Part shown: positions 14,001 to 26,000 of the stretch, piece after piece
Position numbering within the stretch: position 1 is the first letter of the stretch
Layout of the letters: each line of letters opens with the position of its first letter
Assembly (NCBI GenBank): GCA_035048495.1
Contig: CM068551.1
Coordinates: forward strand, 21,454,248-21,518,247
DNA: 64,000 nt
Reading direction: 5' to 3'
DNA from: Euptelea pleiosperma
Lineage: Eukaryota > Streptophyta > Magnoliopsida > Ranunculales > Eupteleaceae
Program-made: the position numbers and the translations under genes
The notes under the pieces: generated by a model
Told to the model about the DNA's origin: nothing
The model's input: the letters and a program-made list of their open reading frames with translations, nothing else
Databases searched by the model: none

Positions 14001-17000
14001 GACAATTTCACAATTTTTTTGGAACTTGGGTTTAGGTGAATAATATGTAAGGGTGAGGGGGGTGACCTATTACTCTAATCCTAGAGCTTCTCCTAATCCT
14101 TCTTCTTTCTTTTCTTTCTTTGTCCTTTTCTTTCTCTCCTTTGTATCCTTGGAAATCAACCAAGATTGTATCTACTACCCTGCTGCCTTCAATATATGCT
14201 CCGAATGTAGCTGATGCTAATCATATCTTGAGAAGGCATGTTTTTGCAATTTTATTGCATATTATTAACATATGATTTCGCTAATAAAGGAAAACCAAAT
14301 CAATTATGTAAGATTTAAAGTTGTGAACAGGAATTTAGGGTACCAAAGGTGAACAGTGATGAGCTTTCTCAATCATCAGCTCCCTTGTGGTTGTGATTTT
14401 ATTATATTCTCATCCAATGTTAGGTGGTTGAGGCAAAATTTGCGGTCTATTTTGAGAAGTACATTGACTTTATTATGTTGTCTCATTCTTTCACTGCATT
14501 GTGTGAGATATTACAAGGTTCTTGTGAATGCATTTGATTTGCTACTATATGCTTTGTGACTATCTGATCCTTACAACTGGAACAATATTATTTCAAGTTA
14601 TTGTACTTGAGGTGTACCCAAAAAAAGTATGCATATTATGTGTAATTATGGATGTGGAATAAAGATCTAAATTTTCATATTGGTAGCACTTATGTTAGGA
14701 TGGTTGGATCCTTGAAAATTTCCACTCATGGAACACATTGTGGTGGCAATTACGTGGTGCCTGAGAAATACAATGACAAAATCTTAGTATGAACATGATC
14801 TTTTGTGAAAAATCAATGAATTTACTTTTGATCATAAATTCTTTGTCAATATTTTGAGTGTATTTTCAGAATTTGTGGAAGAGAAATGCTTTTGTTTGTC
14901 TAATAATATCCACTTTTTATCTTGAAACATGATCTAAATTGATGAATATGCACATTCTGGAGCACATCTTATATGGTTCATGTACAATAGTTGCATATAT
15001 TGGTAATCTAATCGTATGGCACATTTGTAGGTCCCTGTTGTGATGTGTGCTGAAGATGGTTGCTTTCCTGGACTTTATTGTTCAAGTTTCCTCAGTAAAC
15101 CATGGCTTTCTGATGGATGTACAATGATTTTGTCTTCCTTCTGGCGTAGCACTCAAGTAATACTTTCTGTAAATGTGACGAGGTAATAAGTAAGAGTGTT
15201 GCATGTTGTTTTGGATAGGAAACTTGTTAATCCTTTCCAAATAATTAACAAGTAGATGCATGTTTTCTATACAGTGGGTCTGTATCACGTATTAGCCCTA
15301 CTGACACAGGTTCTTCATGGAGCGTTCTTGCCCTAGATGGGGACAATATTCTTGCTGGTAACCTTACATGCTAATCTCCTCCATAAATCCTATCATATGA
15401 AACATACAAATGTTGAAATAAGTTTTTTTTTTCGTGCTTCTATTTGAAGTGTCTAGCAGTCCCATAGACCCTCCTCGAGTCAAGTATGGATGCCCTATTG
15501 AGAAGAAGGAAGCAATTACAAGAGTTGGATGGGGTTGGCTAGATGTTTCCTGTCCCATAACAAGATACTCTGAGAAGGTCGACCATATCCCTTCTTGGAT
15601 TTTGTGGAAAATTATAGATATTAAATTTTTAACTTTCTAGTGCTTGTGTTTGTATTAACCAATCTCTTTATCTGCCACAGATTAGATCTTTGCTGTCATC
15701 CCTTCAGTTTAGTATAATGAAGATTCCAGTTACTGATGCTTCTGAAAACCTCACAAAAGGTAATGTATTGGCATTTACTCCTTGATCACATAAAATAGTA
15801 CTTTCGAAATTATTATATTCTATGCAAATATAAAAAAAAATGTTATATTATATGCAAGTATTCAATTGGGAAGAATTCAATGGCAATGATGTATTTGCAA
15901 GATGATGAAGACCTTTCTGAAATGTGAGTAGCTTGGGTTGCTTGCTTGGTTCTCTTCCTATTATATAACTTTGTCTTCCTATCAAAATTTGGCCTGCTCT
16001 TCTAGAACTAGCGGAAGGCATGTGTGAATATGTACAGTGGGAGTGGAGGTTGAGAGGAGGGTGGATCTTGGGGGAGCAGTTTAGGAGAGAGAGTGACATG
16101 GGGGATTTTGATTGGTCAGATCAGTTATTTCATGGTCTATGGTTAAAAAAACTTCTTTCTTCATTTTTTTGTGAATTTAAATGTCTAAGACGTGTTTAGC
16201 ATGTGCCGTAGGAAAAATATAATTTAGGGATATTCTTGGAAGATAGTGCCAGAGTGTGTACAACTTGGCACCTAATGGGTTGCCTTCATAATAGTAAAAC
16301 TTGGGATCCCATGGTTTGAAAATGTAGAGAGACAACTAGCATCATAGAAAAAGCTTCTATCTTGAACAATCACACTTACAGAAGTATCATCTCTATCTTG
16401 ACAACTTAGTATATGTCTTCTTTCCAAGATTCTAGACTCGGTGGCCAATTGTATTGAAAAATGTTAAAGAGATTTCTTGTGGGGTGGTAGTGGCGCTAGA
16501 AAAAGGTTTCATTTGGTGAATTGGAAGTTGGTGTGTAAATCCAAGAAATGACGGATTAGACTTCAACATGATTATCGTACTCGTGTAGTGTCGATACCAA
16601 TACTGGTACGGGATACTGCATGGATACTTCTATGCGACCAATTTCTCACTTTTTATTGTGCAATTGTATGTTTTCTAAACTTCTAACTGTTTCCTTATTC
16701 CTTATATCAATAGGAAGATACAAATAATGTTTTATTTGTATTTAATTATACGAAGCTTTGAAAATTAGAAATTTCATTATATTTGGCATGATGTAAATAT
16801 TAACTAAATATACTTTGCTTAAAAACTAAAAATTAAAGCATAGTATGAATATTGGATGGGATACTCATATGTGTATTCGAGTCTTGCATTTCCGGAAATG
16901 AAGAGTTGTATCCTCGTTTGGCGTAATGTTCGTATCTATGCATTTTAGGGTATATTTGTATAGGGAAAATGAAGTCGATGAATAAAGCACTGCTTGGAAA

Positions 17001-20000
17001 TTGGTTATAAAGATTTGGTGAATAGAATAGTGCATTATGTCTTAGGACTGGGATGGTTGCGTTGTCAACACATCTTATGGGATGGGGGTGCAGGAAAGAA
17101 TAATGAAAATCTACGAAGACACTTAATCAAATGCACTTGCTTTGAAGTCGGGAACGGAGATAGAATCCTATTTTGAGGTGTGTGGAGTTGGTAAGTTTTG
17201 CGAGATTTTTCCTCGATTATATTGGTTCCTATTAAGAACTTACCGGTAAGCTATTAGCCTATTATTTCACATAAGAAACGGGTAAGTTGTGTGGAATCCA
17301 ATCTTTGAAAGAAACTAGAAATGGAGATTGTGGAATGCTTTAATCTTTTCGGGCATCTCAAAAAGTGCCTTTTTTTTATAAGTAATAACTATGATTAAGA
17401 AAGAGGAGAACCCCGCGAAATACAACCGAGGAAAACCTCAAGAGAAGATCCTCTCAAGACTAGAGAAGAAGTGCATTTGAGAAAGGAGGATCATCGTCTT
17501 TGGAAGTGTAACACGAAAAGAAAGTTTTCTGGCTGATCCTTTGTAATTTCGTCTTTGGTTTTTTGGAGGATATATCACCGGTGAAAAGATATGGGGCAAA
17601 GCCTATTCTTCTTTATGTTGAAGCCTTTACATGAATGGTAGTGCTAGACAAAATTCTTACAATTGATCCCCTTATCCATATAAAGCAAATCGTCCCTAAC
17701 CGTTGTTTAATGTGCAAAAACTACAAGGAGCGTGTAAACCATCTATTTATCCATTGACATGTTTCCTGTGACATTTAGAGCTTTTTTCTTGAATTTTTTT
17801 GCTTAAATGTGGAAGATGTGTTTTCTAAGCGGCTGAGCGGACCATTCAAGGCAAGAGGAATAGCTCTTTGGAGGATATTACCTTTTGCATTCTGCTAGGT
17901 TTATGGAAGGAAAGGAATATTATGATATTTGAAGACAAGAATAGATCAATACTGGAAATTTGCAATGATATTTGGAGATTAATGATTGATTGGGTTCTTG
18001 TGGTGAAGGAATTTGGAGGGGTGACGACTTCGGATATTATCGGCAAATTGGGATTCCCTAATCATAAGCAGGAGGAAAAAGAGAAGGTTATTCCAATTTG
18101 GAAGGAAGCAAATTAGGGATGGATCAAGCTCATTTTGATGGTATACTTTCGGTTCGCTAGGCTCAGCTAGTATTGGGCAGTGGTTCGTAATAGTTGATTT
18201 GAAATTGTTATGTTCTAGTCTGGGTTTTTTGTGAGAGGTGGACTCCAGGGCAGCAGAGATCCGATCCCTTCTTTAAGGTCTAAAATTGTTCAAGAATAGC
18301 TTTGAAGGCCAATTAGAGATCGAGGGGTATTCCTTTAACGCAATCAAGAGGGCAAGTGGTGATGGATTTTGCCTTTAGAGACTAAGCGAATGTAGCCAAC
18401 CACATTAGAGAACGTGTAAGAGGGTGGAGTCATATATTCTCCCACACCCTAAGTAGTTCAAACGATGTGGTTGATTCTCTTGCAAAAAATGGTTTGTAAA
18501 TAGCAAGTTTTTGTACATAGGGAATTTGCCTCATTAAGTTTTGTAATTGAAATTGCAATTAATTTAATACAAATACAATATGCTACTTACCAAAAGAAAA
18601 AAAGAAAGAAATTTTATCTAAATGCCTAGGCGGCTGCATCGTCTAGGTGGGGGCTCAGATACTATGCCACTGAAGAAGCTTCGAAATTTGTCTACTCTTG
18701 CCTGCAGATATATGTCTGTATATGTATGATTACATACACGCCCACAGGTCCTAAACCAAAACAATGAAACAAAATATTCAAATGCATAACTGCTTGGAGC
18801 ATTGGAGTAAGTGTGTTTTGGATAATGGAATTGATGTGCACAAGTGAACGATGAAATGAAGGATGATATGTTTTTCTGTTACAAGGAGGGGAAATCTGTT
18901 ACATAGTTATTTTTCCTTTCTTTAGGGAAAATATGACAATTTTACTGGACGGCATAGGAAAAGATGTTGCGGTTTCCCCTTTTATAAGGGTCATAAGGAA
19001 AAGAGTAATAGTTCTACTCTTCTTTGGGCTCATAGCCGTTCACCTGGCAATGGCCTAGAATCTGAGCATCAAACCCCTTCTTAGGTTCTTAATTTTTCTC
19101 TTCCTACTTGCTTCTTGTTCTTTATTTGAGCATATTGGGATATCAAGTGATGACAATTGCATGGAATCAGATCTAATCCACTAGTCATAGTCCCTAATGG
19201 AATTTTTATTGGTTTAGTTGTTAGTTGTGACTTGTGAGGTTAACATGGACTAGATTGGAGATCTGAGAAATTGTGATGTAGTTTTTATAATCCTTTCTCC
19301 TTTGTAAGGAATTAAATTTCACGAAATATTTTGCGAAAAATTTCCCATTTTCAGGTTACCGACACGAAAAACAATTTGCATGGAAACAATGTATAATTTT
19401 GCAAAATATTTGATTAATTTTGAAATATTTCACATGAACAGTGTTTTTTGACCCAAACTTAACACTAAAATGCATTAACCGAAATATTTTGACCGAGCAT
19501 AGGAGACCTCCCATTTTTGTTCAAAAACACCCCAAATCCTATTTTTGTTCAAATCAATCCCTCCCCATTGATTCTTTGTCCAAAAGCACCACTCCATTGA
19601 AGATTTCTTGGTAAAAAACCTCGTGGATTGATCATGAGGACGAATCAAAATCCATTTTGCGGTTTTTTTCAAATTATAAATGTAAGTATGAAATTTCTTG
19701 TTATAAACTGAAATTTGTTGTTGTTTCTTGTTACAAATAGATAGTTTGGGTGTAAATGCATCAAATCTATGGATCTCTGATACATTTACTGAGGATTGCA
19801 TAGGTAAAGGTTCGAAATTTGGAGAAAACTCAATTTCGTTGGTTTTCACCCTAAACATCCATGGTTGTGCATGAATTAATTATATGATGCATAACTTAGC
19901 CCAATCTATAACTTGGTTGGGTTAAATTTTATTTTCTGATATTGTTAAATATTTAAAAATTAAAAAAAAAATAGGCAAATTCTATAAGTTAACAACATAT

Positions 20001-23000
20001 AGATTTTTAAGAATTATGCATAATATTAGTACATTAATTTAAGCAAATTATGAGTTGTTATACCTTGATTATAACTTTGTTGTGTTTAAGAATAATTTAA
20101 TTAAAATTGATAAATAATTTTAAAATATATTAAATATCAAGGAAACCCTAATGCATGCATATGAGCCGCCTCCATGCATCAGACACCAGTATTATCAAGG
20201 TCCTAACCATGATGGGATTGATGGTGGCCAGAGATCTATGTGGCTGTGACCTTTCTATTTTTTATACTTGTCTATTTGAAGACATATTTGAATATAGTAA
20301 ACTTAATTCAAGATTATTTGATGTTTATAATCATTTCTATTTGTCATTATTATTGTTTTATAGTTGTCTTACTATCAGATACATGTTTCAGCATATTATA
20401 GATCTCTATGGTCATTCATTTCCACAGTACATATGGTTATATATTATGATTTGATAGCTTATGAGTGTGTTTTTATGCTTATTTTATCATTTCCTAAACT
20501 TTCCACAAAAAATTCCACAATATTTCCATCATTTCCACGAAAAATGTATTAACCACATTGGTCGAAATATTTTCCTTTCCTAGCTGGTTGAAATAAACCT
20601 CAAAACCAAAATTTAATTCCTTGCTCCTTTGTATCGGTTGGCAAGCTGAGTAGCTGTGTATCTTGTTATCTAGTTAATGGATAAGCTGTAAAGAGGCTAA
20701 TGAATTTTGCTATTTCTTATCACAAGTGCTGCGTTTATACACTTTTACATGCACATATTCAAATTTATGTTTTTAAAAAACGGAAACAAGCCGAGCTTCC
20801 TTGGTGAGTTTTCAGGCTCGGATTGCCATGAGTAGAGCCTGGACATAGCATAGAAGCTTCTGAGCCAAGTCTGAACCTAAAGCTAGGATCACAAAATAAA
20901 TAATCCTGAGTTGTGCCTAGGGTTGCCCAGCTTGACTCAAGCTCGGTTTGCGGGCTAATGGGCCAAAACTAGAGCTTGAGCTTGGCACTTGAAGCTTGTT
21001 GCAAAGCTGAGCAGGCTCGTCTGTGAACATATAATTCTTGCTTATCTCAAGGTTGGCCAACGATAGGGTGGATGGTTTAGGTAGACTTGGTGACCTTTTT
21101 CCTTGTTTTGTTTTCCCTCTTGTACTGTGTGTGTTTCCAATCCTTTGAATAAAATATTATAGTTACTGATAAAAAGAAAAACTACTGTTGTTAACATGCT
21201 TTTTATTTTTATTTTTATATAGAGTACTTGCAATTAAATCAAAACACAATAGGAACCAATTTTGGAATTTAATTGAGTCCATATGGATGAGAAGTTGCCA
21301 GTATCACATATAATGAACACGTATTTTTTCTGTCTGTTACTTGAGGTGTGTAGCATGTAGAAATATTAGAGTGAGATGCTACTAGAGCAGAACAAGTGGA
21401 TATTGGTTATCCATTTTACCTTATCAAAAAAAAAATGTTTCTTGACAAATTTTTTTGCAAGAAGTCTATCAAATTATGGCCACTTTATCTCTTCTATTTA
21501 CACTTTTACCTTAAAAAATTTAATTGTGCTTCGTGAATTTTTTCATTCATGGTTTGTGGCTAGTGATGGGAAATGGATTTCTTGAAATATACTTGGCCAT
21601 ATTATCATTGACATTATCCGACCAACCATAGAGATTTTGATCTGATATAACTAGATTCACCTTTTGCTTTGTGACTAAACTTCTTTGACTATATGATCCT
21701 TGAAATCTTATCGATATTGCTTCCAGCTGATATTATTTGCCATGGTATTGATACCTATACATGTTCAATTCATTCAGGCGCCAGAAAACCTTATGAAGCT
21801 ATATTTGTATCTTCTAACTCTCAGAAGAATGGTGCATGTGATCCACTAATTGTAATCCTTCATGGTGGACCACATTCTGTCTCATTGACAAGCTTTTCGA
21901 AGTCTCAGGCATTCCTTTCTTCATTAGGTCACAGTTTGCTCATAGTAAATTATAGGTGAGACAAAGATTTCCTTTCTCCTTATATTAGCCTTGGGTTGGA
22001 CCAAGTCTATATTTTTTTTTTCTAGTTATTCAGATTCCATTTTAATCCACTAGAATCAATTTGTTGGTTCCTTGCATGCTATCTTCAGCGAATTGCAAGG
22101 TCAGATGTAATATATTTTCAATTCTTTCTATTGATAAATATGGTAAAAAAACTGATCCCTATTCTTGGCGACAAAAACAATTTAGACCTGCTAAGAAAGG
22201 TTGAAGGGAGACGGCACCAAAAAACAAACAAGGGGACTCACTTTTTCTTAGCTTGTATCATGATTCTCTTGCTTGCTATGGAATCAGGGATTATATTTAA
22301 CATCCTCTATTTTTCATACAATTTATGCGTTGTTTCAAAAAGTTTCAAAATTTTGGAACTTAAAAAAAGCAATTTAATTTCAAGAAATCTGCCCTTTGAC
22401 AGAGACTCTGCCTGCACCATTATTTCCAGGCTTTCTATCACCTTCTGAATAAGACAAAGAGCTTCAAAAGCCATCTTCATTTCTTCTAGGTGGCATGGCA
22501 TGAACTTCACAAACCATAATAGAGATGGGTTCAGGTTGATCGATCAGTCTACCATTTTTTTACAGAATCAAGAAGTCCCAGGCACTGCTGCTTTGGCAGA
22601 AGAAGTATCAAAATACAATTCTAAACATGTTAAACCATCTATCTATCCGTAAGACATCCCTTGGATATTGGCTGAAGGCCTTTATTCATAAAAGTTGATG
22701 AAAACAATCAATATTTCTTGAAGACAACAAAACTACCATGATAGGTGAGGATGGACACTGTAGAAATAAGTTGTCTTCAATCTTCCTTGCTTGGTCTTCG
22801 CTTCACTTTGTTTATTTCATGGTGCGCAACGGTGCAAGAAATTTTCAACCAAAATATTCTGTGTAACTTTTCTTCATATGGTTAGGTTTGCTTTTCCATT
22901 CGACAGTTTCTAGGTTTCATAATTTTCTTTCTTGCGAATGGAATTAAAAACTGGAGACGGCAATTACTGGTAAGTGAGGATGCCTTCTACATCCAGTGAG

Positions 23001-26000
23001 ATGATATTATTGGGATATAAGAAGTTTTGGATATTTTTCTAGTACGATTTTTCTGAATCTGCTACCAAAAATCAGTTTCTTCAGTAAACGACTGATATAA
23101 TAAATATATCAGTGTTCTTTTAAGCATCTTCTAATAAAGTAATCATTTCAGAGGTTCGTTGGGATTCGGGGAGGGGGCATTGCAATCTCTTCCAGGGAAA
23201 ATTGGATCGCAGGTTTTTATTCTCTGTCTTGGATATTGTTTCTCCATGCTCATTTCTTTAAATTTCTTCCTATGAGGACATCATCATTAAATGAGATTGA
23301 CGGAATTGGTTTGGAGATTTGTGCGGACCATAATTGCATTTTCTGGATATGAGCAGGATGTCAATGATGTACTTGCAGCTCTAGACCATGTCATTGAAAT
23401 GGGACTTGCAGACCCATCGAAGGTAGCTGTTTTAGGAGGTTCACATGGTGGTTTTTTGACAACCCACTTGATTGGCCAGGTGAAGTAGTGCTTTGAGAGT
23501 ACCAGTTTTGGTGTTTGCATGTGGGTGTATGTGTGTGTGTTTCTGATAATACTTTTGGTGTTTGCTTGTTGCTACTCAAATTTATCATTCTCTCATTTAT
23601 TCCTATTTTTGGTATACTCTATATGGTTTTCTTATATTTTGATTATCACAAACTCAATTTTTTTTGCTTTTTGGCAACTAACGAGATGTATTAATTTATA
23701 TTTAAAGATTAGGTACAAGGGTCAGGGAAGAGCTCCCCATGTAGTATATGCATACGAAAAAATCTCTTTCTAGATCATTTTTTGTTAAACCATCCACCAA
23801 CTAATTAGCATTCTCAGCGTGGGTAAAGTTTAGTCCATCCTCTAACTTGCTCGAATGCGGTCGCTGGTATTACTGCCTCCACATGCACGTCGCACTTCGG
23901 AATGCCATTCTGCATTTTTAATGTTGGAATAATTGCCTTCAATCTCAAATGGCCCTTAAAATCTCTTGCCCATTTTGGCCTTAACCTCCAAAGGCCAGAC
24001 AAATTTTCTAAATTCTATTTAACTCAAATTTCGTAAAATACACATAGTAATTAGTATACAAATAGGGATCGGACTCCATTTGATGCATTAGAGCTGGAGA
24101 TCATAACAATCTGATCTACTGACTTTTTCTGAAATGTTTCCTTTGTTGACCATCCAAAAGAATGTAAAAGTGGGATGGTTGCAAACATCCAACAGATTGG
24201 TTTTGGCTTTGGAGATATCCTAGGTGGGAGCCATTGACAAATGGCCCTTACCATTCTGCTTGTGCTTCACATTTTCACTTATGCAATGTATAACTGTATT
24301 TACACTCTGAGACTCGGATATTGAATTTCTTCATTTTTATACTGTAATTTCTGCTATCCTATATGTCAACATAGTTCGATTCAGTATTGGTTGTTTTCAT
24401 GCCCTCGTATCCTCAAATAGAAACACAATTGCATCTTCTCAAGGTTTGAGGACTCACTTTACTAATGGATCCCTCTTGGTTTTCTTTTTGCTGCAGGCAC
24501 CACATAGGTTTGCTGCGGCAGCTGTGAGAAATCCTGTTTGTAACCTTGAATTGATGATTGGTACAACCGATATACCTGATTGGTGTTATGTGGAGACCTT
24601 TGGTAGTGAGGGAAAAGATTACTTTACAGAGGCACCTTCAGTGGAACACCTACATCTCTTTTATAGCAAGTCTCCTATTTCACACCTCTCAAAGGTATAG
24701 TATCAAATTTCTCACCACCGTTGAGGTTAACCCAGTGTTTGAAAGAACAACTTATCAATTCGGTTTACCTAGCCATGTTCTACACATCCATATGCTGATT
24801 TCCTCCTTATGGTACTTAATTACAATGTTGTACGATCAACATGCTATTACTTACTGAATATGTTGTGTTTTAGAGAATCGGAAAATACTCCTAAATTAAT
24901 GAATTAAGTTGGTTGTATTATTGAAAGCTACCTGTTACTGTAAGTGAATACTAGCGTACGTTGCAATTGGGATTGTCTCTGGTACCAACAAAAAAAAAGC
25001 AGTTCCTTTGAACCAGGTCAACATGAGGACTTCTGATGGTAGGGAACACCTTTGAACAAGGTTACATAAATACTTCAGAATGGATCTTGTATCCAACTAA
25101 CTGTATTCAAAAGTATAGGCTTATTTGTAAAGCCACTCTCATCTGGAACCCATGCTGTGACTATATTAGGACGCTCTCTTGTCAGTCACAAGGCACCTTA
25201 ACTAGAATGAAATTAAAAAGTGACGCGAGAAAGAAGACCAGCTGAGGTGGGCTAGCAGCTCATAAAACTGTTCCACTCGTGCTCCTTTCTTGAAGTTCTA
25301 TTTTTGGTTCTTCTTTGTGATAAGTTCTCTTAAGGTTCACTTAGCTGTAGTCGGTTACAGCACTGTTCAGAAGCACTACTGGCTCAAAAGACAAGCCATC
25401 TAAAGCATGTGGTCTAAAAAGCTTTAACTTTACTGCCTCCTAAGGTTAGTCTTTATTACTTGATGGCGTAAAGCTGGAATTGAGGAAAGGAAATCTCACA
25501 AATTAATGAAACACACTTCATTTTACCATGTGACCGAGAGGGTGAGGTGCAAAATAGATGGATCCCTTTGGCCTCACCACAGCTGCGATTAGTGAGAAAA
25601 CCCCTATCTGTGGGGACTTATCTGATCTGTGGAGAAACCTTTTCCATTCTAATAAACTAGGGTTAAATTAGAGAACACCTAGGGAATTTTCTCTGCACTA
25701 AGGGCACTCCCTTTGCAGGAAGAGTAAAAAATGTGTTTAATTTTTATTCTTATGCTCATTAGGTCTTCCAAACATGTTCATTGTAATTTGAACACTTGAT
25801 TTTTTCAACCTACAAGAATACTTTAAGTATAGACTATTTTTTCGAGTGAAATTGAGATTGCTACAAGGACAGCTTTACCATCCCACATCAACTAAGTTAA
25901 CAGTTGGTTACTAGTTTTCTTACAAGTAATAATTTCTGGGGTTATCAGATCGATTGAAAAATGATCATGCGACTCTAGTTACACTTTTTGGTGGTTAACA

